Assembly: GCA_963806395.1 (NCBI GenBank)
Contig: CAWDYI010000021.1
Span: 1 to 64,000 of the forward strand
Direction: 5' to 3'
DNA: 64,000 nt
From: DASSUW01 sp963806395
GTDB lineage: Bacteria; Actinomycetota; Thermoleophilia; Solirubrobacterales; Solirubrobacteraceae
A program made the position numbers and the translations under genes. Positions within the stretch are counted from its first letter, which is position 1; each line of letters begins with the position of its first letter. Below the pieces are notes generated by a model. The model did not search any database and was not told where the DNA came from. It saw nothing but the letters and a program-made list of their open reading frames with translations. Below are positions 42,228 to 51,933 of this stretch, in pieces.

Positions 42228-43105
42228 GGATCCTCGTCACGGGCGCCGCCGGCTTCGTCGGCTGCCACCTGATCGAGCACCTCGCCGACCGCCACGAGCT
42301 GTACGCGCTGACGCGCCGCCCGCCGCCGGCGGCGCTGGCGGGCCGCGCGCAGTGGATCGAGCAGGACCTGCTCACGCTGGATCCCGACGCCCTCCCGGCC
42401 CGGATCGACGGCGTCGTGCACCTCGCCCAGTCGCCCCACTACAGGGACTTCCCCGACGGCGCGCCCGACGTCTTCGCGGTCAACGTCGGCTCGACGTTCA
42501 GGCTCCTCGAATACGCGCGGCGAGCGGGCGCCCGCGCGTTCGTGCTGGCGTCGACCGGCGGCGTGTACGGGTATCGGCCCCATCCGATATCCGAGCGCGA
42601 AGACGAGCCGCGGCCGACGACGTTCTACTTCCGCTCCAAGCGCTCCGCCGAGTTGCTCGCCGAGGCGTACGCCAAGCTGTTCTCGGTGGTGGTGTTCCGC
42701 CTGTTCTTCGTCTACGGCGCGGGGCAGCGCCGGATGCTGATCGCCAGCCTTATCGACAAGGTGGCCGCCGGCGAGCCGATCGTCGTCGACGGCGATCCCG
42801 GCCTGAGCATCAACCCGATCCACGTCGACGACGCCGTGCGGGCGTTCGAGCCCGCGCTCGAGCTCGGCCGCTCCGCGACGGTCAACGTCGCCGGCGCCGA
42901 GCGCGTGAGCGTCACCGAGCTCGTGCGGCTGATCGGCGAACTCGCGGGCCGGTCGCCGGCCGTCGAGCATACGGAGGCGCAGCCAGAGGGCGACCTCGTC
43001 GCCGACATCGGCCGCCTGCGCGAGCTGCTCGGCGTGGCGCCCGCGATCGCGCTGTCCGAGGGCCTCCGCGGCGCTATCGGGGTGTCGGCGCCGTCAGGAC
43101 GCTGA
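42224..43105 (+). CDS. NAD-dependent sugar epimerase/dehydratase (extended SDR)
   Basis: The 293-residue protein starts at GTG overlapping the amidotransferase stop. Motifs: RILVTGAAGFVGCHLIEHLA for NAD, VVHLAQSPHYRDFPDGAPDV, VLASTGGVYGYRPHPISERE, and FYFRSKRSAELLAEAYAKLF with YFRSK as catalytic YXXXK; FRLFFVYGAGQRRMLIASLI and INPIHVDDAVRAFEPALELG follow. It is shorter than most members at the C-terminus. It may act as a reductase or epimerase on a 4-keto sugar nucleotide. Its 3' end overlaps a convergent methyltransferase by 32 bp. Confidence 0.82.
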   Translation: MRILVTGAAGFVGCHLIEHLADRHELYALTRRPPPAALAGRAQWIEQDLLTLDPDALPARIDGVVHLAQSPHYRDFPDGAPDVFAVNVGSTFRLLEYARRAGARAFVLASTGGVYGYRPHPISEREDEPRPTTFYFRSKRSAELLAEAYAKLFSVVVFRLFFVYGAGQRRMLIASLIDKVAAGEPIVVDGDPGLSINPIHVDDAVRAFEPALELGRSATVNVAGAERVSVTELVRLIGELAGRSPAVEHTEAQPEGDLVADIGRLRELLGVAPAIALSEGLRGAIGVSAPSGR

Positions 43106-44102
43106 TCCCGGCGTCGCTCACGTCGAGGTGCTCGACTGCGAGGCCGAGGTCGTCGCACCAGCCGCGGACCTCGTCCTCGGTGTGCCTCGATGCGTACGGC
43201 GGGTGGTACCAGTCGAAGTTGACCAGATCGTTCAGATTCGGCGAGAAGTCGTCGTTCCAGAAGCACTTGGCGAAGTGCCAGTAGACGAGCCGCTGCACGT
43301 CGTGCTCGCCGGCCGGGATGCCGAGCAGAGGGATGTCGCGGTCGAGCGTGACCGTCGCGCCGAGGTCCGAGAGCTTGTGGCCGAGCTCGCTCATGGCCGC
43401 GCTGAAGTCCATGCACTCCTCAACGCTCATCTTCGTCGTGCGCTCGCGCAAGTAGTCGTCGGCGTACTCCCGTAGCGGCGCCTTGCGCTTGTAGACGTAG
43501 AAGGCGAGCACCCCGCCGGGCGCGAGCAGGCGCGCGAGCGAGCGCACGGCAGCCGCGGCATCGGGCGTGTGGTGGACGACCTGGTCGGCCGACACGAAGT
43601 CAAAGCGGGCGGCGGGGAACGGCGGCCGCAGGAGGTCAGCCTGGATGTAGTGCAGGTTGTCGGCGCCGCCGAACTCGCGCTGGGCCGTCACGATGCTCTC
43701 GCTGAGGTCGAGCCCGACGACCGTCGCATCCGAGAGGCGTGCGAACCGCGCCGCGTCGCCGCCGAGACCGGTACCGGCCTCGAGCACGGTTCGCTTGCCG
43801 GAGAGGAAGCTGCGAAGGCCCTCGTCGTCGCCGAACCCAAAGCGCTCGACGTACCACCGGTACTGGGCCTCGACGCGCTGACGCACCTCGTCGCTGTCGA
43901 CCCGCGACCATTTGGCCGAGAACGAGTCGAACGTCCCGGTCTGGTCGCCCAGCGGGCCGGACTCGTCGGGCACGAGCCGGGGGACGCCGTCGCGGATCGC
44001 GAAGCCGTGGCCGTCCGCGCACGCCAGACGCACGTCGCCGTCGAGCGTCAGCGCGCTGCCGTCGTGAGGACAGGTCAGGATTTCCAAGAGGCCGGGCTTC
44101 AT
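43074..44102 (-). CDS. Methyltransferase with N-terminal Trm112-like zinc-ribbon-type domain
   Basis: The 342-residue protein begins with a Trm112p-like module (LLEILTCPHDGSALTLDGDV to IRDGVPRLVPDE), then a class I methyltransferase: VLEAGTGLGGDAARFARLSD, VVGLDLSESIVTAQREFGGA, FDFVSADQVVHHTPDAAAAV, ARLLAPGGVLAFYVYKRKAP. A C-terminal extension (DWYHPPYASRHTEDEVRGWC) is typical of glycan-locus methyltransferases. ATG 44102 is chosen since the family starts directly at MKPGLLEILTCP. It is divergent from the methyltransferase at 44148. Confidence 0.82.
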   Translation of the reverse strand: MKPGLLEILTCPHDGSALTLDGDVRLACADGHGFAIRDGVPRLVPDESGPLGDQTGTFDSFSAKWSRVDSDEVRQRVEAQYRWYVERFGFGDDEGLRSFLSGKRTVLEAGTGLGGDAARFARLSDATVVGLDLSESIVTAQREFGGADNLHYIQADLLRPPFPAARFDFVSADQVVHHTPDAAAAVRSLARLLAPGGVLAFYVYKRKAPLREYADDYLRERTTKMSVEECMDFSAAMSELGHKLSDLGATVTLDRDIPLLGIPAGEHDVQRLVYWHFAKCFWNDDFSPNLNDLVNFDWYHPPYASRHTEDEVRGWCDDLGLAVEHLDVSDAGISVLTAPTPR

Positions 44103-44134
44103 CGCGGCTGAAGAGCGTAGCCGCCGCCGTTCGC

Positions 44135-44140
44135 TAGCCT
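44135..44140 (+). promoter_or_regulatory. -10 box TAGCCT, 7 bases before ATG 44148
   Basis: TAGCCT with 7 bases to the start codon places the transcription start at or next to the A of ATG, a leaderless arrangement. Confidence 0.4.
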
Positions 44141-44147
44141 GGCGCCG

Positions 44148-44930
44148 ATGGTCGCGGGCACCCACGCGTCGATCCTTGCCGAGATCCTCGGTTGTCCGGT
44201 CTGCCAGGCACCCGTCGTCGACGCCAGCTGCACCGCCTGCGGCCGCAGCTATCCGGACGGCGACTACACGCCTGTGCCGCCTCCTGATCGCGATGTCCAG
44301 TCCAAGTGGGGTCTGTGGGAGCAGCTCCAGGCGAACGGCGCGGAGGTCTACGACGGCGACCCGGCAGGGAATCTGTCGGTCGGCGAGCGGCAGGACGCCC
44401 GCGCATTCGCGGAGTTCGCGCAGCTGAAGGGTCGGGTACTCGACGTCGGCTGCGGCCCGCAGGCCCTGCCGTCCTACGCCGGGGGCGACCAATTCGTCGG
44501 GATCGACCCGCTCCGCGGGGGTCGCCGCGATTTCGCGTTCGTCCAGGGCATCGCCGAGTACCTGCCATTCCGCGACGGCGTCTTCGACCGGGTGCTGTTC
44601 GCCACCTCGCTCGACCACATGCTGTCCCCGCGGCGAGCACTCGCCGCGTCTCGGCGGGTGCTCAAGCCGGACGGCCTCGTCTGCGTGTGGCACGGCGAGC
44701 CGCCGCCACCGGCTCGCCGCACGTGGCGTGAGCGGGTCAGCCGGCGAATCCGCGGTGGGCCGACATTGCTGGGGTACCGGACGCCCCGAGGCGCCGTCGA
44801 CCCGTTCCACTTCTCGCACCCGCGGTTGGCGACGGTCTTGCAGATGCTGACCGACGCCGGGCTCACGGTCGACCGCGAGCATCGCGACGAGGTCGGCAAC
44901 TGCCTGATCGCCGCGAGGCGCAGCGACTAG
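44148..44930 (+). CDS. Methyltransferase with N-terminal zinc ribbon
   Basis: The 260-residue protein has a four-cysteine ribbon at the N-terminus (GCPVCQAPVV, ASCTACGRSYP), then a type-11 methyltransferase core: VLDVGCGPQALPSYAGGDQF, GIDPLRGGRRDFAFVQGIAE, FDRVLFATSLDHMLSPRRAL, RRVLKPDGLVCVWHGEPPPP. A family end, HPRLATVLQMLTDAGLTVDR, follows. It is one of three methyltransferase genes in a row (43074-45845). The substrate is presumably a sugar or lipid-linked intermediate of the locus. Confidence 0.8.
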   Translation: MVAGTHASILAEILGCPVCQAPVVDASCTACGRSYPDGDYTPVPPPDRDVQSKWGLWEQLQANGAEVYDGDPAGNLSVGERQDARAFAEFAQLKGRVLDVGCGPQALPSYAGGDQFVGIDPLRGGRRDFAFVQGIAEYLPFRDGVFDRVLFATSLDHMLSPRRALAASRRVLKPDGLVCVWHGEPPPPARRTWRERVSRRIRGGPTLLGYRTPRGAVDPFHFSHPRLATVLQMLTDAGLTVDREHRDEVGNCLIAARRSD

Positions 44931-44960
44931 CCAGTCAAGGAGTGGACGCGGGCGTTCCTC

Positions 44961-44966
44961 TAGCCT
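44961..44966 (+). promoter_or_regulatory. -10 box TAGCCT, 10 bases before ATG 44977
   Basis: TAGCCT is followed by exactly 10 bases and ATG, the spacing shared with five other genes in the window. Confidence 0.45.
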
Positions 44967-44976
44967 GCACGCCGAC

Positions 44977-45845
44977 ATGACGACAGCGGTCGACCAGATA
45001 CTGGACCGGGCACACCGTCCGCGCCGAGCGGTTCCGCAGCAAGCGCGCGTCGGAGCGCAACCTCGAGTGGCGATTCGACCAGTACCCCCTGTTCCGCGAG
45101 TTCTCCGGCCTGTGGGGCGAGCACGACGGCGAGGTGATCCTCGACTACGGCTGCGGGCCGGGCAACGACCTCACCGGCTTCGCGCTCTACACCGGCGCCC
45201 GGCGCATCATCGGGTTCGACGTCTCGCCGCAGGCGCTCGACCTGGCGCGCGGCCGGCTCGCCCTCCATGGCATCGACTCGAGCCGGGTCGAGCTGATCCA
45301 GGGGAGCGACGGCACGACCGAGATCCCGCTGGAGGACGACTCGGTCGACTTCCTGCAGAGCCAGGGCGTGCTGCACCACACCAGCGACCCCGAGGCGATC
45401 CTGCGCGAGCTGCACCGCGTGCTGCGGCCCGGCGGCCACGGCACGATCATGGTCTACAACCGCGAGAGCGTGTGGTTCCACCTGTACACGGCGTACGAGC
45501 AGATGATCGTCGAGAACGCCTTCCCCGGGCGTCGACGTGCACGAGGCGTTCCGGCGCAACACCGACGGCCCGGAGTGCCCGATCTCGCGCAGCTACCCGC
45601 CCGACGAGTTCGCGGCGCTGTGCGAGCGGGGCCGGCTTCGACGTCGAGTTCGTCGGCGGCTACGTCTCCAAGCACGAGCTGCGGGTGCTCGAGCAGTCGT
45701 GGGCGAAGGCGATCGCCGACGCCCGCCTGGACGGCGAGCATCGCGACTTCCTGCGCGTCGCTCACGTTCGACCTCGCCGGCCGGCCGATGTACGCGCGGC
45801 TTCCACGCCGGCATCGGCGGCACGTACCGCCTGCGCAAGCGCTAG
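44977..45845 (+). CDS. SAM-dependent methyltransferase, multiply frameshifted
   Basis: Reading across frames gives one protein of about 285 residues: RAERFRSKRASERNLEWRFD, VILDYGCGPGNDLTGFALYT as SAM loop, IIGFDVSPQALDLARGRLAL, VDFLQSQGVLHHTSDPEAIL, HRVLRPGGHGTIMVYNRESV, then VDVHEAFRRNTDGPECPISR, GFDVEFVGGYVSKHELRVLE and the end FHAGIGGTYRLRKR. Five shifts (near 45015, 45530, 45633, 45757 and 45802) each correspond to one extra base. The order of conserved blocks is intact, so the gene is probably whole in the organism. Substrate unknown. Confidence 0.68.
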
Positions 45846-45855
45846 AAGCGAGACC

Positions 45856-48356
45856 GTGCGCACGATCCTCGTCGTCTACGGACTGATGCAGCATCCGCTG
45901 CGCTCGACCGTGGAGGACCACCTGTACGCGCTGAGGCGGTACTCGCGGCGCCCGCTGCTTCTACGCGAACGCGCTGGTGGGACCCGTGCCGGGCTGGATG
46001 CGCCGGATCCGCTACGACGCGATCGTCTTCCACACGAGCTATCTGTCCTCGCTGCGGTGGGCGCCGGCGCTCGACACCACGCTGCGCGACCGGGCGCTCG
46101 AGCTGCGCGACCTGCCGGGGCTGCGGGCGGCGATGCCGCAGGACGAGTTCCTGCGCAGCGACGCGCTGCGCGACTTCATCCGTGACGCGGGGGTCGACGT
46201 GGTGTTCTCGGTCTCGCCCGAGTCCGAGTGGCCGAAGATCTACGCAGGCGTCGACCGGGAGCGCGTGCGGTTCGAGCCGGCGCTCACCGGCTACCTGGAC
46301 GAGCGCACGATGGCGCGGATCGACGCGATCGTGCGCGAGACGCGGCGAGCGGCCGCACGACGTCTTCTACCGCGCCGGCGCCGAGCGGCCGTACCTCGGG
46401 CGGCACGGGATGCTCAAGACGGAGATCGCCCGCGCCGGCGGCGCCGAGGCGGACGCTCGCGGGCTGACCGGCGACATCTCGATCTCGCCGGACGACACGC
46501 TGCTCGGCGACGACTGGTTCCGTCACCTCGCCGCCGCTCGCTGGACCCTCGGCGTGGAGGGCGGCGCGAGCATCCTCGACCGCGACGGGGCGGTACGCGC
46601 CGCGACGATGCGGTACGTCGCCGAGCATCCCGACGCGGACTACGACGAGGTCGAGGCGGCCTGCTTCCCCGGCCGCGACGGCGAGCTGGCCCTGTTCGCG
46701 CTGTCGCCGCGCCACCTGGAGGCGGCCGCCACCCGCACCGGCCAGATCCTCGTCGAGGGGAGCTACAGCGGCGTGCTCGAGCCGGGCCGCCACTACCTGC
46801 CCGTGCGTGCCGACCTCTCCGACCTCGGCGAGGTGCTCGAGCAGGCGAAGGACGAGCCGGCGCGGCAGGCGATGACCGAGGCCGCATACCGCGACGTGGT
46901 CGCGTCCGGCCGGTACACGTACCGCGGCTTCGCCGCCCAGGTGGACGACGCGCTGCTGGCCGGCCCGGCGCCGGCGCGCGGCCCGGTCGCGCGCGTGGGC
47001 GTGCTCGCGGGCGAGCTGGCGGGGCGGGCGACCGATCGGGTGTCGTGGCTGCGGGTGTGGTGGCGTCTCTCGAAGGGCCGGTTCTGGCGCCTCGCCGGCC
47101 GGCTGCGGCCGCCGGCCCTGCGCAGGACTCCGACCTCCGAGCGGACCGTGGTGTCGGTCACGCCGCTGCGGCTCGACGCGGACAGCCGCACGCTGAAGGA
47201 GGCGGTCTCGCTGTCCCGCGCGGGCCTGCGATCGATCGTGGTGGAGCGGGTCGGGAGCGCCGAGTCGTGGGACGACGTCCCGATCGAGGTCGTCAGCCTG
47301 TGGCCGGCGGCCGGGCCGAGCAGCGGCGGGGCGGCCGCACAGGCGGCGCTGCCGCGATCGGTCTGGAGCGTCCTGCGCCCGCTCGCCGATCTCGCCGGAC
47401 CGGTGCTGACGCTGGCCTCGATCAACCGCGCCACGGCGATGGCGCTGCCGCCGGCCGACCTGTACTGGGTCCACAGCGTCCCTCACCTCCCGGCCGTCGC
47501 GCTGCTCGCGCGGTTCCGCCGCGTGCCCTTCATCTATGACGCGCACGACTTCTACTCGGACTCGCTGAACAACAACCCGGAGCTGACCTGGGGCGAGCGA
47601 TGGGGCATGTGGCTGCACTCGATGGTGGAGCGCGCCTTCGTGCCGATGGCGGCCGAGCGGATCACGGTCGGCAAGGGCGTGGCCGCGCTGCAGGAGGGGC
47701 ACTTCAAGCGGCCGTTCGAGATCCTCCACAACGCCCACGACGACCGCCTCGACCGGCCGGCGACGCCCGACGTACGCGAGGCGATCGGACTGGCCGACAC
47801 GGACTTCCTGCTCGTCGCGGCCGGCAACTCGAAGACCGGCACCGCGTTCGAGCCGGCGTTCGACGCGCTCGCCGCGCTCCCCGATCACGTCCACCTGGCG
47901 TTCGTGGGTCGCAACTACGACGGTGCCACGCGACTGGCCGAGCAGCACGGCGTCGGTGGGCGCGTGCACTTCCTCCCGCCGGTCCCGCCTGCCGAGGTCA
48001 AGAGCTTCATCGCGGGTGCGGACGCGGCCGCGATCCTGTACTTCCCGCTCACCTCGAACTTCCTCAACGCGCTGCCGAACCGGCTGTACCAGGCGATCGC
48101 GGCCGGACTGCCGTTGCTGTACCCCGCCACGATGCCGGCGATCCGTGCGCTGTGCGAGGAGCACGGCGTCGGGCTGCCGATCGATACCCGCGACAGCGCC
48201 TCGGTGCAGGCGGCGCTCAAGCGCCTCGTGGACGATCCGGAGGAGCTCGAGCGGATGCGCGGCAACGCCCGGCGGGCGGCCGGCCGCGTGAGCTGGGCGA
48301 CCGAGGAGGAGAAGCTGAACGCCCTCGTCGAGGGCCTCATCGGCGACCGCCGATGA
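45856..48356 (+). CDS. Unrecognised domain fused to GT-B glycosyltransferase, frameshifted
   Basis: GTG 45856 starts RTILVVYGLMQHPLRSTVED; shifts near 45957 and 46345 (one extra base each) lead into a single long frame. Residues 1 to about 390 form a domain I do not recognise, with blocks DEFLRSDALRDFI, FSVSPESEWPKIY, ALTGYLDERTMARIDAI, PYLGRHG, GVEGGASILDRDGAV, ACFPGRDGELALFALSPRHL and QILVEGSYSGVLEPGRHYLP. From about 47143 a GT-B transferase follows (RTVVSVTPLRLDADSRTLKE, PFIYDAHDFYSDSLNNNPEL, HLAFVGRNYDGATRLAEQHG, LTSNFLNALPNRLYQAIAAG). The downstream gene carries only the first domain, so this is a duplicated module with a fused transferase. Confidence 0.68.
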
Positions 48357-49583
48357 GCAGCGTGCTCGTCGCCTACGCGCAGCTGCAGCCGTGGCGCGGC
48401 ACGGTCCACGACCACGTCTACAGCTTCCGCCGCTACGGGACGCGGCGGTACGAGTACGTGAACCTGGCGGTGCCGGGCCTCGCCCGTGCGTACGCGCGGC
48501 GGCGCTACGACGCGGTGATCTGGCACAACACGGTGCTGGCGTGGCTGCGGTGGGCCCCGGAGGAGCAGCATCGCGGCCTGCTGAGCCGAGCGCGGTCGCT
48601 GCGCGCGACCGCGCCGTTCCACGTCGCGCTCCCCCAGGACGAGTTCATCCGCGGCGATCGGGTGAACGCGTTCCTGGCCGAGCTCGGCGTCGGGCACGTG
48701 TTCTCCGTCGCCCCGCCGTCGGAGTGGCCGGCGCTGTACGAGGAGCTCGACGGCATCGGCATCTCCGGTGCTCACCGGCTATCTGGACGAGCGCACGGTC
48801 GAGCGGATCGACGGCATCGTCGCCACGCGGCGGGACCGGACGGTCGACATCGGTTACCGCACGGTCCCCGCCAAGCCCTACCTGGGCCGCCACGCGGCGC
48901 TGAAGGCCGAGCTGTCCGACGTCGTGGGCGAGCGCGCGCCCGAGCGCGGGCTGCGCGTGGACGTCTCCAAGCGCGCCGAGGACACGTTCTACGGCGACGA
49001 CTGGTACCGGTTCCTGGCCTCGTGCCGGTACACGATCGGGATCGAGGGCGGGGCCAGCATCCTCGACCGCGACGGCTCGGTGCAGGCGTGCGTCGACGCC
49101 CACCTGGAGCGCCATCCGGAGGCGACGTTCGAGGAGCTCGAGGCCGCCTGCTTCCCGGGCCGCGACGGCGAACTGTCCCTGTTCGCGCTGTCGCCGCGCC
49201 ACCTCGAGGCGTGTGCCACCCGCACGGTGCAGATCCTCGTCGAGGGGTCCTACAGCGGCGTGCTCGAGCCGGACGTGCACTACCTGCAGCTGCGGCGCGA
49301 CCTGTCGAACCTCGACGAGGTGCTGGACGCGGTCGCCGGCGGCGACGCCGAGTCGATCGCCGAGCGCGCTCACGCGGACATCGTGGCCTCCGGCCACTAC
49401 ACGTACCGGCGCCTCGTGGAGGACGTCGAGCGCGAGCTGCCGGGCCGACCAGGGCGACCGCGCAGCGCCGGCTCGATCGCCTCGCACGCGCTGGACGCCG
49501 CCTCGCAACCGCTGATCCCGCTCGCCACCCGCGTGCTGATGCCCGCGCGTCGCCGGGTGCTCAGCCTGCTCCGCCGCTCGTGA
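48353..49583 (+). CDS. Stand-alone paralogue of the unrecognised N-terminal domain, frameshifted
   Basis: About 409 residues after correcting one extra base near 48768. It repeats the blocks of the gene upstream in the same order: VHDHVYSFRRYG, ALPQDEFIRGDRVNAF, HVFSVAPPSEWPALY, VLTGYLDERTVERIDGI, KPYLGRHAALKAEL, YGDDWYRFLASCRYTIGIEG, GGASILDRDGSVQACVD, FPGRDGELSLFALSPRHLEA and VEGSYSGVLEPDVHYLQLRR. The acidic Asp-Arg-Asp-Gly and the GYLDERT motif are invariant between copies. It ends with a short basic helix. The ATG overlaps the preceding stop by 4 bp. Glycan-related enzyme is likely from context only. Confidence 0.6.
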
Positions 49584-50713
49584 TGCGCATCGCCCACCTC
49601 GTCGCGACGTTCCCGCCGTACTACGCCGGCTCGGGCAACGCGTGCTTCTACCAGGCCGAGGCGCTGGCGGCGCGCGGCCACGCGGTCGAGGTGTTCACGG
49701 CGTCCTATCCCGGCGTCGCGCACGATCCCGAGGGCGTGGTCACGCATCGCTACCGCGCCCGCCTGCGGCTCGGCAACGCGCCGTTCATCCCGCAGCTGGC
49801 GCTGATCGACGGCTTCGACGTCATCCACCTGCACCAGCCGTTCATCTTCGGCGCCGAGGCCGCGCTGGCCGCGCACCTGCGCAGCGGCACCCCGCTGGTC
49901 AGCAGCTACCACAACGAGCTGCAGGCGCCGGGGCTCAAGGGCCTGCTGTTCGCGGGCTACGACAAGGTCGTGACCCGGAGGGCGTTGCGCTGGTCGGCGA
50001 AGCTCACGGTGCTCTCGATGCAGCATGCCCGCGAGGCGCCGCTGCTGGCCGCCGAGCTGCGCCGCCGCCCGGAGGCGTTCGCGCCGGTGCCGAACGGCGT
50101 CGACGTCGAGACCTTCCGCCCCGGCGCCGAGCCCGCGCTGCGCGCGTCGCTGGGCATTCCCGCCACCGCGACGGTCGGCGCGCTCTGCGCCAAGCTCGAC
50201 GCCGCGCACCTCACGAAGCGGCCCGACCTGGCGATCGAGGCGACCGCGCGCGTGCCCGGTCTGACGCTGCTGGTGATCGGCGGCGGCGCGCTGCAGGAGC
50301 GGTACGAGGCGCAGGCGGCGCAGGCCGGCGTGACGGACCGCGTGGTGTTCGCCGGCGACCAGCCGCACGACGAGGTCGCGCGCCACCTGCGCGCCGCCGA
50401 CTTCCTCGTCATGCCGTCGACGCTCGAGTCGTTCGGGATCGTCCAGCTCGAGGCGATGGCGAGCGGCCTGCCGGTCGTGATCTCCGACCTGCCCGGCGCG
50501 CGCGGCGTCAGCCGTGACGGCGAGCACGGCGTCCATGTCGTCCCGGGCGACCTCGACGACCTCGTGCGCGGCGTCCGCGCGATCGTGGACGAGGGCCCCG
50601 AGGGCCGCCGCCGGATGGGCGAGCGCGCGCAGGCCCATGTCGCCGAGCAGTACACGTGGGCGCGCGGCGCCGAGTTGCTCGAGGGGATCTACCGGGACGT
50701 CCTCCTAACCTGA
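49583..50713 (+). CDS. GT4 family glycosyltransferase
   Basis: The 376-residue GT-B enzyme is of the PimA/PimB-like GT4 class: RIAHLVATFPPYYAGSGNAC at the acceptor side, FDVIHLHQPFIFGAEAALAA, VPNGVDVETFRPGAEPALRA at the interdomain hinge, and donor-binding SFGIVQLEAMASGLPVVISD (the EX7E region) followed by GDLDDLVRGVRAIVDEGP. It transfers a sugar from a nucleotide donor with retention. The ATG shares one base with the preceding stop (TGATG). Confidence 0.88.
   Translation: MRIAHLVATFPPYYAGSGNACFYQAEALAARGHAVEVFTASYPGVAHDPEGVVTHRYRARLRLGNAPFIPQLALIDGFDVIHLHQPFIFGAEAALAAHLRSGTPLVSSYHNELQAPGLKGLLFAGYDKVVTRRALRWSAKLTVLSMQHAREAPLLAAELRRRPEAFAPVPNGVDVETFRPGAEPALRASLGIPATATVGALCAKLDAAHLTKRPDLAIEATARVPGLTLLVIGGGALQERYEAQAAQAGVTDRVVFAGDQPHDEVARHLRAADFLVMPSTLESFGIVQLEAMASGLPVVISDLPGARGVSRDGEHGVHVVPGDLDDLVRGVRAIVDEGPEGRRRMGERAQAHVAEQYTWARGAELLEGIYRDVLLT
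50706..50711 (+). promoter_or_regulatory. -10 box TAACCT, 10 bases before ATG 50722
   Basis: TAACCT overlaps the end of the previous gene and lies exactly 10 bases before the next ATG, matching the recurrent spacing in this window. Confidence 0.4.
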
Positions 50714-50721
50714 CGCCCCGC

Positions 50722-51933
50722 ATGCCCGGACCCCGCCGTCTCATGCTCGTCACGCAGCGGCCGCTCGAGTACGGCGGCGGCTCGAGCGTGCGGTGGCAGT
50801 ACCTGCGCGACTCCCTGCCGCGTCACGGCTGGGAGGTCGAGGAGGTGAGCGCGCGGCCGAACCCGACGGCGAACGCCGCCAGCACGGACCCGCGCGCCGC
50901 GCGGCTGGCTGCGGCGCGCGCGAAGGTGATGACGGCCGTCGGCGCGGCCACGCGCCCGGCGTACCGGCGGCTGGGGATCCAGCCGGAGGCGTTCCCGCCG
51001 AACGCGCTGTGGTCGCTGACCGGGCGCCCGGCGGTGCGGCGCGCGCGCGAGCGCGTGCGGCCGGACGTCGTGTGGGCGACGTGCCCGCCGCCGTCGGCGC
51101 TGTTCGCGGCGCTCGCCGCGCTCGACGGCGGCACGGTGCCGCTCGTGGCCGAGATGCGCGACCTGTGGGCGGGCAATCCGTACTTCGACGCCGGCGGCAC
51201 GCTGCTGACGCGGATCGAGAAGCGCGCGTTCGCGCGCGCCGACGCCGTCGTCACCGTGACCGAGAGCTGCGCCGAGCGGATGCTCGACCTGCACCCGGAG
51301 ATCGCGCCGCGGCTCGAGATCCTGCCCAACGGCTTCGACCCCGTGCTGCTCGAGCTGCGCGACCGGCCGCGCAGTCCCGGCGAGCGCGCGACGCTCGTCC
51401 ACGCCGGAACGCTGTACGGCGACCGCTCGGCGGTCACGCTGCTGCGCGCGCTGTCGCGACCGGAGCTGGCGTCGCGCACCCGGCTCGTGCTCGTGGGCGC
51501 GCTCGACCCGCGCACCAAGGCCGAGCTGCGTCACGGCCACGGCGCGCTCGAGGTCGTGGTCGAGCCGCCGATGCGGTGGCGCGCGGCGGTCGAGCGCGTG
51601 CAGGCCGCCGACATCGCGGTCGTCATCAACAGTCAGGGCACGGGCGGCGACATGGCCGCGCCCAGCAAGCTCTACGAGGCGCTCGCGCTCGGCACGCCGG
51701 TGCTGGCGCTGACGAGCCCGGACAGCGAGTCCGAGCGGCTGCTCGGGCGCCTCGGCCACGATGCCGGCTGCGCGCCCCCTGGCGACGAGGAGGCGGTCGC
51801 GCGCGCGGTGGTGCGCTTGCTCGACGCGCCGCCGCCGCCGGTCGACGCCGTGGCGCTCGCGCCGTTCAGCCGCGCGGCGGTCACGGAGCGGGTGGCGGCG
51901 CTGCTCGACCGCCTGGCGCGTCCAGCGACCTGA
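50722..51933 (+). CDS. GT4 family glycosyltransferase
   Basis: The 403-residue protein has LMLVTQRPLEYGGGSSVRWQ, VVWATCPPPSALFAALAALD, PLVAEMRDLWAGNPYFDAGG, AVVTVTESCAERMLDLHPEI, ILPNGFDPVLLELRDRP and a donor-site segment SKLYEALALGTPVLALTSPD. This pattern (DLWAGNPYF) is common in actinobacterial surface-glycan transferases, including WbuB-like FucNAc transferases. The 3' end overlaps the convergent methyltransferase by 53 bp, so the last residues may be mis-set. Confidence 0.83.
   Translation: MPGPRRLMLVTQRPLEYGGGSSVRWQYLRDSLPRHGWEVEEVSARPNPTANAASTDPRAARLAAARAKVMTAVGAATRPAYRRLGIQPEAFPPNALWSLTGRPAVRRARERVRPDVVWATCPPPSALFAALAALDGGTVPLVAEMRDLWAGNPYFDAGGTLLTRIEKRAFARADAVVTVTESCAERMLDLHPEIAPRLEILPNGFDPVLLELRDRPRSPGERATLVHAGTLYGDRSAVTLLRALSRPELASRTRLVLVGALDPRTKAELRHGHGALEVVVEPPMRWRAAVERVQAADIAVVINSQGTGGDMAAPSKLYEALALGTPVLALTSPDSESERLLGRLGHDAGCAPPGDEEAVARAVVRLLDAPPPPVDAVALAPFSRAAVTERVAALLDRLARPAT

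Noticed and set aside
25686..49583. Region of decaying pseudogenes.
   Set aside because: Broken genes keep all conserved blocks, overlapping starts and codon bias, and alternate with perfect genes; true decay would show in-frame stops and larger deletions.
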